NCBI GenBank assembly: GCA_003511885.1
Contig: DOIX01000159.1
Location: 1 to 22,153 of the forward strand
Origin: Cyanobacteria bacterium UBA11153
Lineage (GTDB): Bacteria; Cyanobacteriota; Cyanobacteriia; Cyanobacteriales; Coleofasciculaceae
DNA: 22,153 bases
Direction of reading: 5' to 3'
This document shows, piece by piece, positions 1 to 8,808 of the stretch. The position numbers were made by a program, and so were the translations under genes. Below the pieces are notes generated by a model. The model saw only the letters and a program-made list of their open reading frames with translations. It did no database searches and was not told the origin of the DNA. Each line of letters starts with the position of its first letter. The stretch's first letter is position 1.

Positions 1-80
1 TGCTTCACCCTTCCCTCACTATTGATGCCTTAACTGCCTTGTCTATTGCTATATCATGAAAAAAGTCAAGGGAAAAAACC

Positions 81-101
81 GAACTCCGAACTCCGAACTC
101 G
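81..101. repeat. Three-unit GAACTCC heptamer repeat
   Basis: Three consecutive seven-base units (GAACTCC, GAACTCC, GAACTCG). This fits the class of short tandemly repeated heptamers common in spacers of filamentous cyanobacteria. No function can be read from it. Confidence 0.6.
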
Positions 102-179
102 CCAAAGTCGGGATATTGACAATCAACAGCAATCAAATATCGATTTTAGCAATTTAGGTATTGAGAACCAGCAACTTGG

Positions 180-317
180 ATGACATTTGTCGATTCAGGA
201 GCAGAAGCTTCATGGAGAAGAGACTGGCAGCAGCCAGATCTCAAAGAAAAAGTGACGGTTCCCATGTACAATGCTCTAAAGATAAAGCTGGGGTTCACGC
301 CGAAGGTGTGGTGCTAA
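180..317 (+). CDS. Possible small protein or gene remnant (45 aa)
   Basis: An ATG-initiated frame of 45 codons ending TGC TAA. Its composition is protein-like: it contains an SWRRDWQQP stretch and later KVTVPMYNALKIKLGF, and ends KVWC. A longer frame (161-355) overlaps it in another register but reads like noise. There is no good ribosome binding site, and the frame is closed by TGA at 162-164. It may therefore be the tail of a decayed gene rather than an intact small gene. I do not recognise the family. Confidence 0.25.
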   Translation: MTFVDSGAEASWRRDWQQPDLKEKVTVPMYNALKIKLGFTPKVWC

Positions 318-517
318 GAACATTGTTCCTCCTGGCAGGAGTTCAGCCTGTTTAGCGATCGCGCCCTTAATCGTGTGCCGCAAACGCTCATAACTAGGTG
401 TGAAGTAAATTGTCGATAACTCTCTTTCCTCTTAAGGAGATCGTCGCTGTTTCAAGCCTATTCTCACCGATCCAGGAACCACCATAACAAAAATTTTCAG
501 ATCAGATATTGACGATT

Positions 518-521
518 GAGG
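518..521 (+). promoter_or_regulatory. psbO ribosome binding site
   Basis: GAGG with a six-base spacer before ATG 528. It decides the start: an in-frame TTG at 516 would add four residues but lies on top of this site. The N-terminus MKYRAIIAAF is the usual PsbO start. Confidence 0.55.
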
Positions 522-527
522 TTGACT

Positions 528-1361
528 ATGAAGTATCGCGCGATCATTGCTGCCTTCCTGGCATTATGCCTGGGGGTATTAACCGCTTGTAGTGAAGGTC
601 CAGCAACCGCTACAAGCATCGAAGAACTTACCTACGATCAAATCAAAGGTACTGGGTTGGCAAATCTATGTCCGCAGTTATCAGAAACAACTCGCGGTTC
701 TATTGCCATAGATCCAACTGGGTCCTACAGAATAGTGGATATGTGCTTGCAACCCACTAATTACTATGTTAAGGAAGAACCTACCAACAAGCGGCTAGAG
801 GCTGAATATGTTCAGGGTAAAGTGGTAACCAGATACACTTCCAGCCTTGCTCAGGTTTCAGGCTCTTTAACGGCTCAAGAAGATGGTAGCCTCGTTTTCA
901 CTGAGAAAGATGGCATCGACTTTCAAGCCATTACTGTTCAGTTACCTGGTGGCGAACAAGTACCTTTCATGTTCACCATTAAAAGTTTAGTCGCTACGAC
1001 TGAACCAAATATGACCAGTGTCAACACCTCTACTGACTTTGAAGGAGACTTCAGAGTTCCTTCCTATCGGGGTGCGGCTTTCCTAGATCCTAAAGGTCGT
1101 GGTGTGACTGCTGGGTACGATAATGCTGTTGCTATACCAGCTCAAGCTGATGATGAGGAACTTGCTCGTTCTAACACTAAGCAATATGAAGTTCGTACTG
1201 GAAGTATCTCTCTCCAAGTCGCTAAGGTGGATGCTTATACTGGGGAAATTGCCGGGACTTTCGTGAGCGAACAGCCTTCTGATACTGACTTAGGTGCTGA
1301 CGATCCTGAAGAGCTGAAAATTCAGGGTATCTTTTATGGTCGCATAGAAGCCGACAGCTAA
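528..1361 (+). CDS. psbO: Photosystem II manganese-stabilising protein PsbO
   Basis: PsbO is the 33-kDa extrinsic subunit on the lumenal side of photosystem II. It stabilises the Mn4CaO5 oxygen-evolving cluster and retains chloride and calcium. The 277-residue product has a signal peptide with hydrophobic core and the LTACS segment typical of cyanobacterial PsbO. This is followed by the N-terminal signature LTYDQIKGTGLANLCPQL and the second conserved cysteine in the DMCLQPTNYYVKEE segment; the two cysteines form the family's disulphide. The FRVPSYRG and FLDPKGRG segments of the beta-barrel are also present. Length is normal for the family. It appears to be transcribed alone; a heptamer-repeat spacer separates it from acsF, also on the + strand. 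Nothing looks broken. Identification is firm from the motifs. Confidence 0.97.
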   Translation: MKYRAIIAAFLALCLGVLTACSEGPATATSIEELTYDQIKGTGLANLCPQLSETTRGSIAIDPTGSYRIVDMCLQPTNYYVKEEPTNKRLEAEYVQGKVVTRYTSSLAQVSGSLTAQEDGSLVFTEKDGIDFQAITVQLPGGEQVPFMFTIKSLVATTEPNMTSVNTSTDFEGDFRVPSYRGAAFLDPKGRGVTAGYDNAVAIPAQADDEELARSNTKQYEVRTGSISLQVAKVDAYTGEIAGTFVSEQPSDTDLGADDPEELKIQGIFYGRIEADS

Positions 1362-1370
1362 AATCTCAGT

Positions 1371-1419
1371 GGCTAATGGCTAATGGTTAATGGCTAATGG
1401 CTAATGGTTAATGGCTAAT
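1371..1419. repeat. Seven-unit GGCTAAT/GGTTAAT heptamer array
   Basis: Seven perfect seven-base units run in the order C, C, T, C, C, T, C at the third base, so a 21-bp trimer is itself repeated. It begins ten bases after the psbO stop and is followed by a T-run at about 1433-1441. It could fold with the opposite-orientation array at 1490-1517, and transcripts of psbO would run into this structure. Confidence 0.85.
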
Positions 1420-1489
1420 TGTCAAGAGTTAATTTTTTTTTGCTCCACAATCAGCCATGGGCGATGAGATACTCATCTCTCTCATGAGT

Positions 1490-1517
1490 GATTAGCGATT
1501 AGGGATTAGCCATTAGC
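1490..1517. repeat. Four-unit GATTAGC array, inverted relative to 1371-1419
   Basis: Four seven-base units (GATTAGC, GATTAGG, GATTAGC, CATTAGC) that are the reverse complement type of the GGCTAAT array upstream. The segment ATTAGCCATTAGC can pair with GCTAATGGCTAAT in the first array, giving a long imperfect stem with about 70 bases between. Confidence 0.75.
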
Positions 1518-1731
1518 AATGAGTACCGACACGATCGCCCTTTGTCTGAGAGAAAAGTAAAGAAATGTTAAGAAACTTTGCAAATCTTAACCTTAACAGG
1601 CTATTTCACTGACAAAGACCCTGGTAAACTCAATAGGCAGTCCCCTATTAAAGGTGGATTAAGTAATCTACAAAGATCCACGCTCACCACTGTTCAGAAA
1701 TCCTAAGCAAAGATAACAAGCAACTAAGGAT
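1518..1731. other. acsF leader region
   Basis: A-rich leader before acsF. TTGCAA at 1578-1583 could be a -35 element, but the matching -10 position (CTATTT around 1601) is poor, so I do not call a promoter. TAAGGA at 1725-1730 precedes the ATG at 1732 too closely for a good ribosome binding site. Confidence 0.35.
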
Positions 1732-2808
1732 ATGGTAAATACCCTCGAGAAACCAGCCTTTGAAGAGCTGAGACCAGGAATAAAAGCTCCCGCCAAGGAA
1801 ACCCTGCTCACACCTCGGTTTTACACCACCGACTTTGAAGCGATGGCGCAGATGGATATCTCGCCCAATGAGGACGAGCTGCTGGCGATATTAGAAGAAT
1901 TTCGTGCTGATTACAATCGCCATCATTTTGTCCGGGATGAGGAGTTCAATCAATCCTGGGATAGTATTGATGGTGAAACCCGTCGCTTGTTTGTTGAATT
2001 TCTAGAACGTTCCTGTACAGCAGAATTTTCTGGATTCTTACTATATAAAGAATTAGGTCGTCGCTTAAAAGACAAAAGCCCAGTGTTAGCTGAGTGCTTT
2101 AATCTGATGTCTCGCGATGAAGCCCGACATGCGGGCTTCCTGAATAAGGCGATGTCGGATTTTAATCTATCGCTAGATTTGGGTTTCCTGACCAAAAACC
2201 ATAAGTATACTTTCTTCCAGCCGAAGTTTATCTTCTACGCTACCTATCTATCGGAAAAGATTGGCTACTGGCGCTATATCACAATTTATCGCCATTTAGA
2301 AGCAAATCCTGAAGACCGGATTTATCCAATTTTCCGCTTCTTTGAAAACTGGTGTCAAGATGAAAATCGCCATGGAGATTTCTTTGATGCGATTATGCGG
2401 GCTGCACCAAGTATGTTAAATGATTGGAAGGCGAAACTCTGGAGTCGGTTTTTCTTACTTTCAGTCTTTGCGACGATGTATCTGAATGATATTCAGCGGG
2501 CGGATTTCTATGCCGCGATTGGGTTAAATGCCCGGGAATATGATAAGTACGTGATTGAGAAAACTAACGAAACCGCAGGGCGAGTTTTCCCAGTGATTTT
2601 AGATGTGGAAAAACCAGAATTTTACGAACGTCTGGAGATTTGTATTAAGAATAACGAGAAGTTGAGTGCGATCGCAAACTCTAAAACTCCCAAATTCCTG
2701 CAATCTCTTCAGAAGTTGCCCCATTATATTTCTAATGGTTGGCAATTCTTGCAGCTGTACCTGATGAAGCCGATTGAAGTAACCCACGCTCAAGGTGTTG
2801 CTCGCTAA
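1732..2808 (+). CDS. acsF: Mg-protoporphyrin IX monomethyl ester (oxidative) cyclase AcsF
   Basis: AcsF catalyses the oxygen-dependent formation of the fifth ring (ring E) of chlorophyll, converting Mg-protoporphyrin IX monomethyl ester to divinyl protochlorophyllide. It is a membrane-associated diiron oxygenase. The 358-residue length is standard. Visible signatures are the N-terminal [12 protein letters not shown], the [18 protein letters not shown] segment, a ferritin-like ligand set including the E-rich helix around [27 protein letters not shown], and a second helix with [12 protein letters not shown]. These are the EX(n)DEXRH iron ligands of the family. The gene begins at ATG 1732 and is closed by a strong terminator, so it is likely monocistronic. 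Cyanobacteria often carry two cyclase genes used under different oxygen levels; the sequence alone does not tell which this is. Confidence 0.96.
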   Translation: MVNTLEKPAFEELRPGIKAPAKETLLTPRFYTTDFEAMAQMDISPNEDELLAILEEFRADYNRHHFVRDEEFNQSWDSIDGETRRLFVEFLERSCTAEFSGFLLYKELGRRLKDKSPVLAECFNLMSRDEARHAGFLNKAMSDFNLSLDLGFLTKNHKYTFFQPKFIFYATYLSEKIGYWRYITIYRHLEANPEDRIYPIFRFFENWCQDENRHGDFFDAIMRAAPSMLNDWKAKLWSRFFLLSVFATMYLNDIQRADFYAAIGLNAREYDKYVIEKTNETAGRVFPVILDVEKPEFYERLEICIKNNEKLSAIANSKTPKFLQSLQKLPHYISNGWQFLQLYLMKPIEVTHAQGVAR

Positions 2809-2847
2809 GGGTTTCTGGGAGATTTTTCGGTTTTTTGAGTAATTTGG

Positions 2848-2881
2848 GCAGTCTTACACATTCGGTAAGGCTGCTTTTTTT
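2848..2881 (+). terminator. Intrinsic terminator of acsF
   Basis: A ten-base stem (GCAGTCTTAC at 2848-2857 with GTAAGGCTGC at 2865-2874, one G-T pair), seven-base loop, then seven T residues. It starts 40 bases after the acsF stop. Confidence 0.9.
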
Positions 2882-3125
2882 GTTGTTGGTATAGCTAGGG
2901 GGCTAGGGAAGAAGGGTAAAATCAATGGTTTCAGGAATTGATAAGCTGTCACGCTTTTAATTTCTCTATTTTAGCTGAGGGGGAGCAGAGGAGAAGGGAG
3001 CAGGGGAGAAGGTTTGATGACTTTTTCCCTAACTTGAAGATATACAGTTTAAATGCGTAGCAGTTTAACATCTTAACCGCCAAGGCGGTTGCGATAATTT
3101 TGGCTGTGCCACTTCCCATTTCCCT
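2882..3125. other. Spacer between convergent acsF and the kinase gene
   Basis: No gene seen. The spacer holds a purine-rich GGGAGCAGAGGAGAAGG-type low-complexity run near 2980-3012. It also holds a perfect small palindrome, AACCGCC/GGCGGTT (3075-3081 and 3084-3090). The palindrome lies downstream of the kinase gene but has no T-run, so it is at best a weak terminator. Confidence 0.45.
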
Positions 3126-6100
3126 TTATTGCAGGGAATCAACTAAGCTGGTAATTTTTTCACAATCAAAATCTGCTACAAGTGCCAAGATTTTCTGAGT
3201 AAACGCATTATACTTAGGATCCAATTTTTGGATGCGGATAGCTTCTGCTTCAACGGTATCGGTGTCACCAAGTTGACAAGCTTCGTACAAGGTAGCCAAT
3301 TCTTCCATGGGTGGAATTAGCATTTCTGAAATACTCATATTATTTTCTTCTTCAGCTTCGATTTCTTGATAAATCCACTCCAACTTTAGATAATCTTGAA
3401 TTTTTTGTAGTAATTGTTCGGCTTGGATTGGTTTGGGGATAAAATCTTGACAGCCAGATGCTAGACTTTTTTCTCTATCGACGGCGAAAGCATTGGCAGA
3501 AATGGCAATGATAATTGTATTTTGAAATTCTGGTAATTGGCGGAGTTGTCGCGTCATTTCGTAACCATCCATCACTGGCATGATTAAATCGGCGAAGATT
3601 AAATCTGGTTGAAATTCAATGGCTTTAGCTAATCCTGCTTCTCCATTCTCGGCTTCGGCTAGTTCAAATCCGATTGATTCTAGTATATTCCTGATGACGG
3701 CAGAATTTTCCCAACGATCGTCAACAACCAGAATTTTTCGTTTTGTGCCAGAGTAGCCGATGATGGTATGTGTGGATTTGAAGCTGGTTAGGCTTTCTGA
3801 TGGTGATAGTATGGGCAAGTCTAAGTCAAACCAAAATATGCTGCCAATTTCTGGGGTACTTTTCACAAAAACTTGACTGCTCATCATCTCCAGAATTTTC
3901 TTGGTAATTGCTAGCCCTAATCCGCTTCCTTCACTACGATGAGAAGTGTTGCCGACTTGCTCAAAGGGTAAGAATATTTTTTCTATTTGCGATTCTGTCA
4001 TCCCGATGCCAGTGTCTTCGACTTGGAAGCGGATTGTTTGTGTGGTTATTGGTGGTTGATTGTTTAATATGGGTTGGTTTGCTATTGGGGCTGAAGTAAT
4101 GACAGATTGTGCATGACTAATGACTTCTATTTTGAAGGTGACACTGCCAGTATTTGTGAATTTTACAGCATTAGAAAGAAGATTGATTAAAACTTGGCGC
4201 AATCGCTTTTCGTCGGCATAAACTACTGTATTTGTGGGAATTTCTGTTAGGTAGTTGAAGTTAATTTCTTTTTGTTTAGATCTAAGGATAAAGATTTGGA
4301 TTATGTTCAGAAGAAAAGAAGTAAAATGGAGTTCCTCTGGATAGAGTTCTAGTTTGCCAGCTTCGATTTTTGAAAGATCTAAAATATCATTAATGAGGGT
4401 TAAGAGGTGATTGCCACAATTATAAATAACTTCAACACCTTCTTTTTGCTTGAGAGTAAAGTTAGGGGCTTTTTGAAATATTTGGGCGTAGCCTAAAATG
4501 CCATTGAGGGGGGTACGGAGTTCATGACTCATATTCGCTAAGAAGGTGCTTTTGGCAAGGTTAGCTGCTTCAGCGGCTTCTTTGGCTTGAGCTAATTCTA
4601 CCTGAGCTTGTTTGCGATCGCTAATATCTTCTGCTATCCCGATAAAGCGCAGTGGTTTTCCTGTTTCATCGCGGATTGCGGAAATATCAGCAAAAACCCA
4701 ACGCACTTCACCGTCAGGACGAATAATTCGATACTCCCGCTGAACAGAATTTCCGGTAAACTGTTGTTTCAGAGAAGCTTCTACGAATTCCCTATCCTCT
4801 GGATGCAATGCCTCTATCCACAATTGGGGATTTTGGTACAGACTTTCGCAGGTACGTCCCCAAATTTTTTGATATGCTGGACTGATGTAAATAAACTGAC
4901 CTGAAATAGCGGATTTTACAAAGAATAACTGACTAATATTTTCGGCAATTTCCCGAAAGCGTTGTTCGCTTTGTCGCAAGGCTTCTTCAGCTTGCTGGCG
5001 TTGGATGGCTTCCTGATAGGCATGAGTAATATCTTTCATGAAGCAGTAATGCCCAATGAAGTTTTCTTCTTCATCGTAGGCTGTTACCATAACTAGTTGT
5101 TTGTAAAAGATGCAACCATCTTTGCGAATGCCTCTCGCTTGAGCTTCGACTTTACCTACTGCGAGCATTTCTTGATAAGCGGCGATCATTTTGGCTCTAT
5201 CTTCTGGATGTACAGTAATAGGCCATTCCATACCAATCATTTCTTCCGGTTTATAACCCGTTATATCCGCATAGGCTTTATTAACAGTAATGTAACGTCC
5301 TTCTTTATCCAGCTGCGAGATTCCTTCAACAGCATTTTCTAGTGCTGTACTCAGTTGGCGGATTTCTTTATCTCTCTGCTTCGACTCAGTAATGTCTCGC
5401 AAGGTGACAAGATATGCCGAGTCTCCCATCCATTGAATTTGAGTTAATTTGATTTCGGCTGTGCGAATTTTTCTGCTATTAAAATCAATTAAATCTATTT
5501 CTGAGGTATTTTGTAAAGGTATGCCCCAATGATAGTCAATTAATTTGTCTAAAGGGAGGTTAAATAAATGTGTTGCTGCGGGATTAGCAAAACTAATTTT
5601 ACCTTCTGTATCCACAATTAAAATTCCGTCAGAGGTGTTAGTAACGATTGTATTTAGTCGGGTTTCGCTATATCGTAGTTTCTCTTCTATCTCTTTGCGA
5701 TCGCTAATATCTAAGATTGTGCCAAATAGACGGATTAGTTCCCCTTTATCGTTAAAGGCTGATTCGCCTCTAGCTTCAATGTGACGGATCGAGCCATCAT
5801 TGCGGATAATTCGTAAATCGGCTTCAAAGGGTTGTCCCTCAATGGCTTTCTCGTAAATGAGTTTGATATAGCGTTCCCTATCTTCAGGATGAAAACGTTG
5901 GATTAATTCATCTAATGTGGGTGGTTTTTGATTGGGATCGATACCGTGAATTTGATAAATTTCTTTACTCCAAGTAGTTGTTTGGGTGGCGATATCATAT
6001 TCCCAACTCCCAATATGAGCAATTCTTTGGGTTTCGAGTAGTTTTTCTTCAGCAATTTTGCGATCGGTGATATCTGTGACAAAACCTTCTAGTAAGAGAA

Positions 6101-8291
6101 CTTCTCCTGTTTCGTTATAAATACCGCAGCCCCTTTCCCAAAGCCATTTTTCACTACCAGATTTAGTAATAATTCGATATTCGCATTCATAATAATCTCT
6201 GGCAGCAACGGCTTTTTGAATAATTTCCCAAACTATTTCTCTATCGGCTGGATGGATTTCTTGTGCGCAAGAAATAGTGCGATCGATCAGATATTCTTCC
6301 TGGCGATATCCTGTAACCAAAAATGCGCCTTCACTAATAAATTGAGGTGTATAGTTGCGATCGTTGGTAACGCGATAGACATAGCCTGGTAGGTTATCGA
6401 TTAATCTGGATAGTTGCTGTTTACTCTCTTCTAAATCTGCGGTTTTTTGGGCAATTCGTTCTGCCAATGTGCGATTGTAATCAGCTAATAATTTTTCATA
6501 TTTTTTTCGTTTCGTAATATCAGTAAAGGCAATAATAGCATAGTTAATCTTTCCTTCCTTATCAAAAATAGGTGTACCATGTACCTCAAAGGGAATAATT
6601 AGATTGTGACGATGGAGTTGTATATCATCAATGAAGACTTTCTCACCCCGTAGTGCCCGTAATGCTGGTAATTCTTCAACCGGATATAGTTGGTTTTCTC
6701 GGTAGAGTTGATAAACTTCGGCAAGTGATTCGGTAGTGGTATCTGGAATATCTTCGATCCCAAGTAAATCCTTAGCCATCTCGTTAAAGTACACTACTTT
6801 CCCAGTCGGATCGTGAATAGAGATCCCTACAGGAATAGCTTCAATAAATTGCTTGAGTTTACTCTCACTTTGGCTTAAATCTTGGTTTAAGGATTGGAGC
6901 TTAGTCAAATGTTCTTGTAGTTTTTCTGCCATAAGATTAAATGACTTTGCTAGTTCTCCTATTTCATCAGATCTTGTAATTTCTACTTTTTTATGGCATT
7001 CTCCTCGTGCAATTGCTTTGGCAGCAGTATTCAAGTTGAGGATTGGTTTGGCAATCCAATTAGCAGTTAAAATGCCAACAACTGTAGATCCGAATAATGC
7101 TGCGATACAAATGGTGAAAGTAATCCGGTTATGAGCATTAATATTTGCAACAAAATTCGATTCCGGAACAACTGTTATAATTAACCATTTTATGTCTGAT
7201 TTATTCCGAATTGGTTTCACATTTAGGTAATAGCGATCCTGTTCAAATTTAAACTCTATTGCTTGAGTCTTATCAATTTTATCAATATTCTTAACACGAT
7301 TTAACAAAGATTTTACGGATAACCTAGTGAGAAAATTACTGCTGTTTTTTGCCATCAATCTCCACTCTTTAGGATTTAAGTTTTTGAGATAATCGGCATC
7401 TAAATTTGCCTTGAATCCTGTCTCTCCTGTGGAACTGGCAATCATTAAACCCTGAAGATCGATAATAAATACTTGACCTTTATTTCCTACTTCTAAGTCT
7501 TGTAAAAATTTAGTAAAGTGATTCAGAAAAAGGGAGGATGCTAAAACACCTTGAAAATTTCCATCAGAGTCTTTAAAAGGTAAAAAGTTAACTACTGTTA
7601 ATATGGGACGATTAACTCCTTGAGAGAGATTAACAACTGGCAGCCAAATGCCATGACTTGCTTCTCGTGTAGCTTGATACCAGGGACGACTATGAGGGGG
7701 ATCTTGGTGAGGATTGTAGTCATGTCTAACTTTGGTTAGTTTAAGTCTTTTGCCCTGAGAATTAGCGGTATAATAGTGAAAGGCATAGTTAGTAGATTTA
7801 TCCATAACTCGGATAATTAAAGAATCGCTCGCCAAAGATTTTTCCACAGCAAGAAACTCTTTCTCTTCAGTTGCGATCGCAAAAGTGCTCACAGTGTCAT
7901 AGATTTGCAGTTTTTGAGCAAAGTAGCCTTCTAAAGAAGAAAAATCTTCCCAGTTAAAAACTCCAGCGCGAATCGCTGCTGCCATGTTTTTATTAATCTG
8001 CTCTGGCACATCTAGATAATGTTGGAGATTTTCCTCGACGCGATTGTCTACCTCATCCATTAACTGATAAGCCAAATCTTTAATCGTCTCTTGTCCATTT
8101 CTGTAAGAGAGATACCCTACCAAGCCTACTATTCCCACAATTTGCAATACAAAAGGGATAATTATAACTTTTCGTAAAGAAGGCTTGTCGGTAATTTTGA
8201 AGCTACTTAAAATTACTTGATGGGCTGATTTATTTATTTTCTGCTGTAATTCGTCGATAACCTGATAGACTGTTGAAATTTTGATTTTCAT
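3126..8291 (-). CDS. Membrane hybrid sensor histidine kinase with Cache, HAMP, six PAS and receiver domains
   Basis: An inner-membrane signalling kinase of 1721 residues. Order of domains: transmembrane helix about 42-63; periplasmic double-Cache sensor about 75-380 (with SRPWYQATREASHGIWLP at 201-218); second helix about 389-411; HAMP about 412-465. Six PAS domains follow, at about 477-595, 625-745, 750-868, 873-970, 978-1090 and 1105-1228, several ending in the PAC motif DITDRK or DISDRK. Next come HisKA with phospho-acceptor His1256 in SHELRTPLNG, HATPase_c with DTGIGM and GSGLGLAITKKIL, and a receiver with acidic pair VVDD and phospho-acceptor Asp1568 in FADLIMPVMDGYEM. The last 60 residues are helical and placed like an Hpt module but lack a candidate histidine. 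All catalytic residues of kinase and receiver are present. The ligand and the partner regulator are not encoded nearby. The start is ATG at 8289-8291, with a weak ribosome binding site. Confidence 0.93.
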   Translation of the reverse strand: MKIKISTVYQVIDELQQKINKSAHQVILSSFKITDKPSLRKVIIIPFVLQIVGIVGLVGYLSYRNGQETIKDLAYQLMDEVDNRVEENLQHYLDVPEQINKNMAAAIRAGVFNWEDFSSLEGYFAQKLQIYDTVSTFAIATEEKEFLAVEKSLASDSLIIRVMDKSTNYAFHYYTANSQGKRLKLTKVRHDYNPHQDPPHSRPWYQATREASHGIWLPVVNLSQGVNRPILTVVNFLPFKDSDGNFQGVLASSLFLNHFTKFLQDLEVGNKGQVFIIDLQGLMIASSTGETGFKANLDADYLKNLNPKEWRLMAKNSSNFLTRLSVKSLLNRVKNIDKIDKTQAIEFKFEQDRYYLNVKPIRNKSDIKWLIITVVPESNFVANINAHNRITFTICIAALFGSTVVGILTANWIAKPILNLNTAAKAIARGECHKKVEITRSDEIGELAKSFNLMAEKLQEHLTKLQSLNQDLSQSESKLKQFIEAIPVGISIHDPTGKVVYFNEMAKDLLGIEDIPDTTTESLAEVYQLYRENQLYPVEELPALRALRGEKVFIDDIQLHRHNLIIPFEVHGTPIFDKEGKINYAIIAFTDITKRKKYEKLLADYNRTLAERIAQKTADLEESKQQLSRLIDNLPGYVYRVTNDRNYTPQFISEGAFLVTGYRQEEYLIDRTISCAQEIHPADREIVWEIIQKAVAARDYYECEYRIITKSGSEKWLWERGCGIYNETGEVLLLEGFVTDITDRKIAEEKLLETQRIAHIGSWEYDIATQTTTWSKEIYQIHGIDPNQKPPTLDELIQRFHPEDRERYIKLIYEKAIEGQPFEADLRIIRNDGSIRHIEARGESAFNDKGELIRLFGTILDISDRKEIEEKLRYSETRLNTIVTNTSDGILIVDTEGKISFANPAATHLFNLPLDKLIDYHWGIPLQNTSEIDLIDFNSRKIRTAEIKLTQIQWMGDSAYLVTLRDITESKQRDKEIRQLSTALENAVEGISQLDKEGRYITVNKAYADITGYKPEEMIGMEWPITVHPEDRAKMIAAYQEMLAVGKVEAQARGIRKDGCIFYKQLVMVTAYDEEENFIGHYCFMKDITHAYQEAIQRQQAEEALRQSEQRFREIAENISQLFFVKSAISGQFIYISPAYQKIWGRTCESLYQNPQLWIEALHPEDREFVEASLKQQFTGNSVQREYRIIRPDGEVRWVFADISAIRDETGKPLRFIGIAEDISDRKQAQVELAQAKEAAEAANLAKSTFLANMSHELRTPLNGILGYAQIFQKAPNFTLKQKEGVEVIYNCGNHLLTLINDILDLSKIEAGKLELYPEELHFTSFLLNIIQIFILRSKQKEINFNYLTEIPTNTVVYADEKRLRQVLINLLSNAVKFTNTGSVTFKIEVISHAQSVITSAPIANQPILNNQPPITTQTIRFQVEDTGIGMTESQIEKIFLPFEQVGNTSHRSEGSGLGLAITKKILEMMSSQVFVKSTPEIGSIFWFDLDLPILSPSESLTSFKSTHTIIGYSGTKRKILVVDDRWENSAVIRNILESIGFELAEAENGEAGLAKAIEFQPDLIFADLIMPVMDGYEMTRQLRQLPEFQNTIIIAISANAFAVDREKSLASGCQDFIPKPIQAEQLLQKIQDYLKLEWIYQEIEAEEENNMSISEMLIPPMEELATLYEACQLGDTDTVEAEAIRIQKLDPKYNAFTQKILALVADFDCEKITSLVDSLQ

Positions 8292-8311
8292 CTTGTTTTG
8301 TTGAGATTTTT

Positions 8312-8467
8312 ATCAAAAGAATATCTTGGTGGCAGATAGGAGTCGTTTTTTTGTTCTTACCGCCCCCAGCATTAAATCAAAGGATCCCTTAAGAATTCCT
8401 CAATTCTAGCCAAGAATTAGATTTAAGTCCATAAATTATGGAAAATGCTTCTGTATTAAGCTGTTTT
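8312..8467 (+). pseudogene. Decayed 5' copy of the neighbouring barrel-like protein gene
   Basis: This stretch aligns without net gaps, at an offset of 497 bases, with the start of the intact gene at 8809. In the matching frame the start codon is ATC, and codons read SWWQIG then VVFLFLPPPAL in place of SWWQIG-IILLLLAPPVL. Stops occur in frame at TAA 8390-8392 and TAA 8432-8434. From 8408 to 8458, 44 of 51 bases equal 8905-8955. Similarity fades after about 8467. It begins 20 bases from the divergent kinase start, so the kinase promoter probably lies inside it. Confidence 0.8.
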
Positions 8468-8736
8468 CCATCTGGTATTAGAGGAGGGAAGAGGGAAGAG
8501 AAGAGGTAAGGGGAAAGAGTAAATCGCCAAGGAGAGCTGCGCTATGAGCTTAAGACTTAAGAGATAATTAAGAAGAGTAAATATCTAAGCCTAGCTGAAG
8601 AAAATACAGTATCTCCACTCTATATGTCAACCGAAAATTTACAGTTTAATTAATTTTATGCCAAAGAGGATTGGTGACTATCCAGCAACTTCAATAACTC
8701 CTTAAACTGGGAAGTCTGGTTCATCCCTCCGTCCTG
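8468..8736. other. Spacer between the decayed copy and the intact gene
   Basis: No gene seen. It contains a purine-only run near 8480-8520 (GAGGGAAGAG-type units) like the other spacers in the window, then AT-rich sequence. Confidence 0.45.
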
Positions 8737-8745
8737 TGCTATGAT
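8737..8745 (+). promoter_or_regulatory. Possible extended -10 promoter
   Basis: TGC TATGAT matches an extended -10 element (TGn then TATnAT) about 64 bases before ATG 8809. There is no clear -35. It would serve the exported-protein gene at 8809. Confidence 0.3.
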
Positions 8746-8808
8746 AGACTACATTTTACACCAAGTATCGAGGAGAGCCAATAAATTATTTTGATAGTAT
8801 ATTTTTTT

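Larger units (their letters stand above)
1..527. other. Region upstream of psbO
   Basis: No gene can be called with confidence here. The stretch holds a heptamer repeat, one possible 45-codon reading frame, a HIP1 octamer near 355-362, and the psbO leader. GAGG at 518-521 sits six bases before the psbO ATG and is the best ribosome binding site. I see no convincing -35/-10 pair for psbO. A short open tail at 3-59 could be the end of a gene lying outside the window, but 18 codons are too few to judge. Confidence 0.5.

Noticed and set aside
3..59. Tail of an upstream coding region
   Set aside because: An 18-codon open tail ending TGA is expected by chance; nothing recognisable.
161..355. 64-codon frame starting TTG upstream of psbO
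   Set aside because: Non-ATG start, biased noise-like composition, and overlapped by a more protein-like frame at 180-317.
1371..1517. CRISPR-like array
   Set aside because: The units are contiguous heptamers without spacers, and no cas genes are present.
3075..3090. Terminator for the kinase gene
   Set aside because: Seven-base palindrome only, with no T-run on the transcript side.
4608..4904. 98-codon plus-strand frame within the kinase gene
   Set aside because: Antisense to conserved PAS domains with no ribosome binding site or recognisable product.
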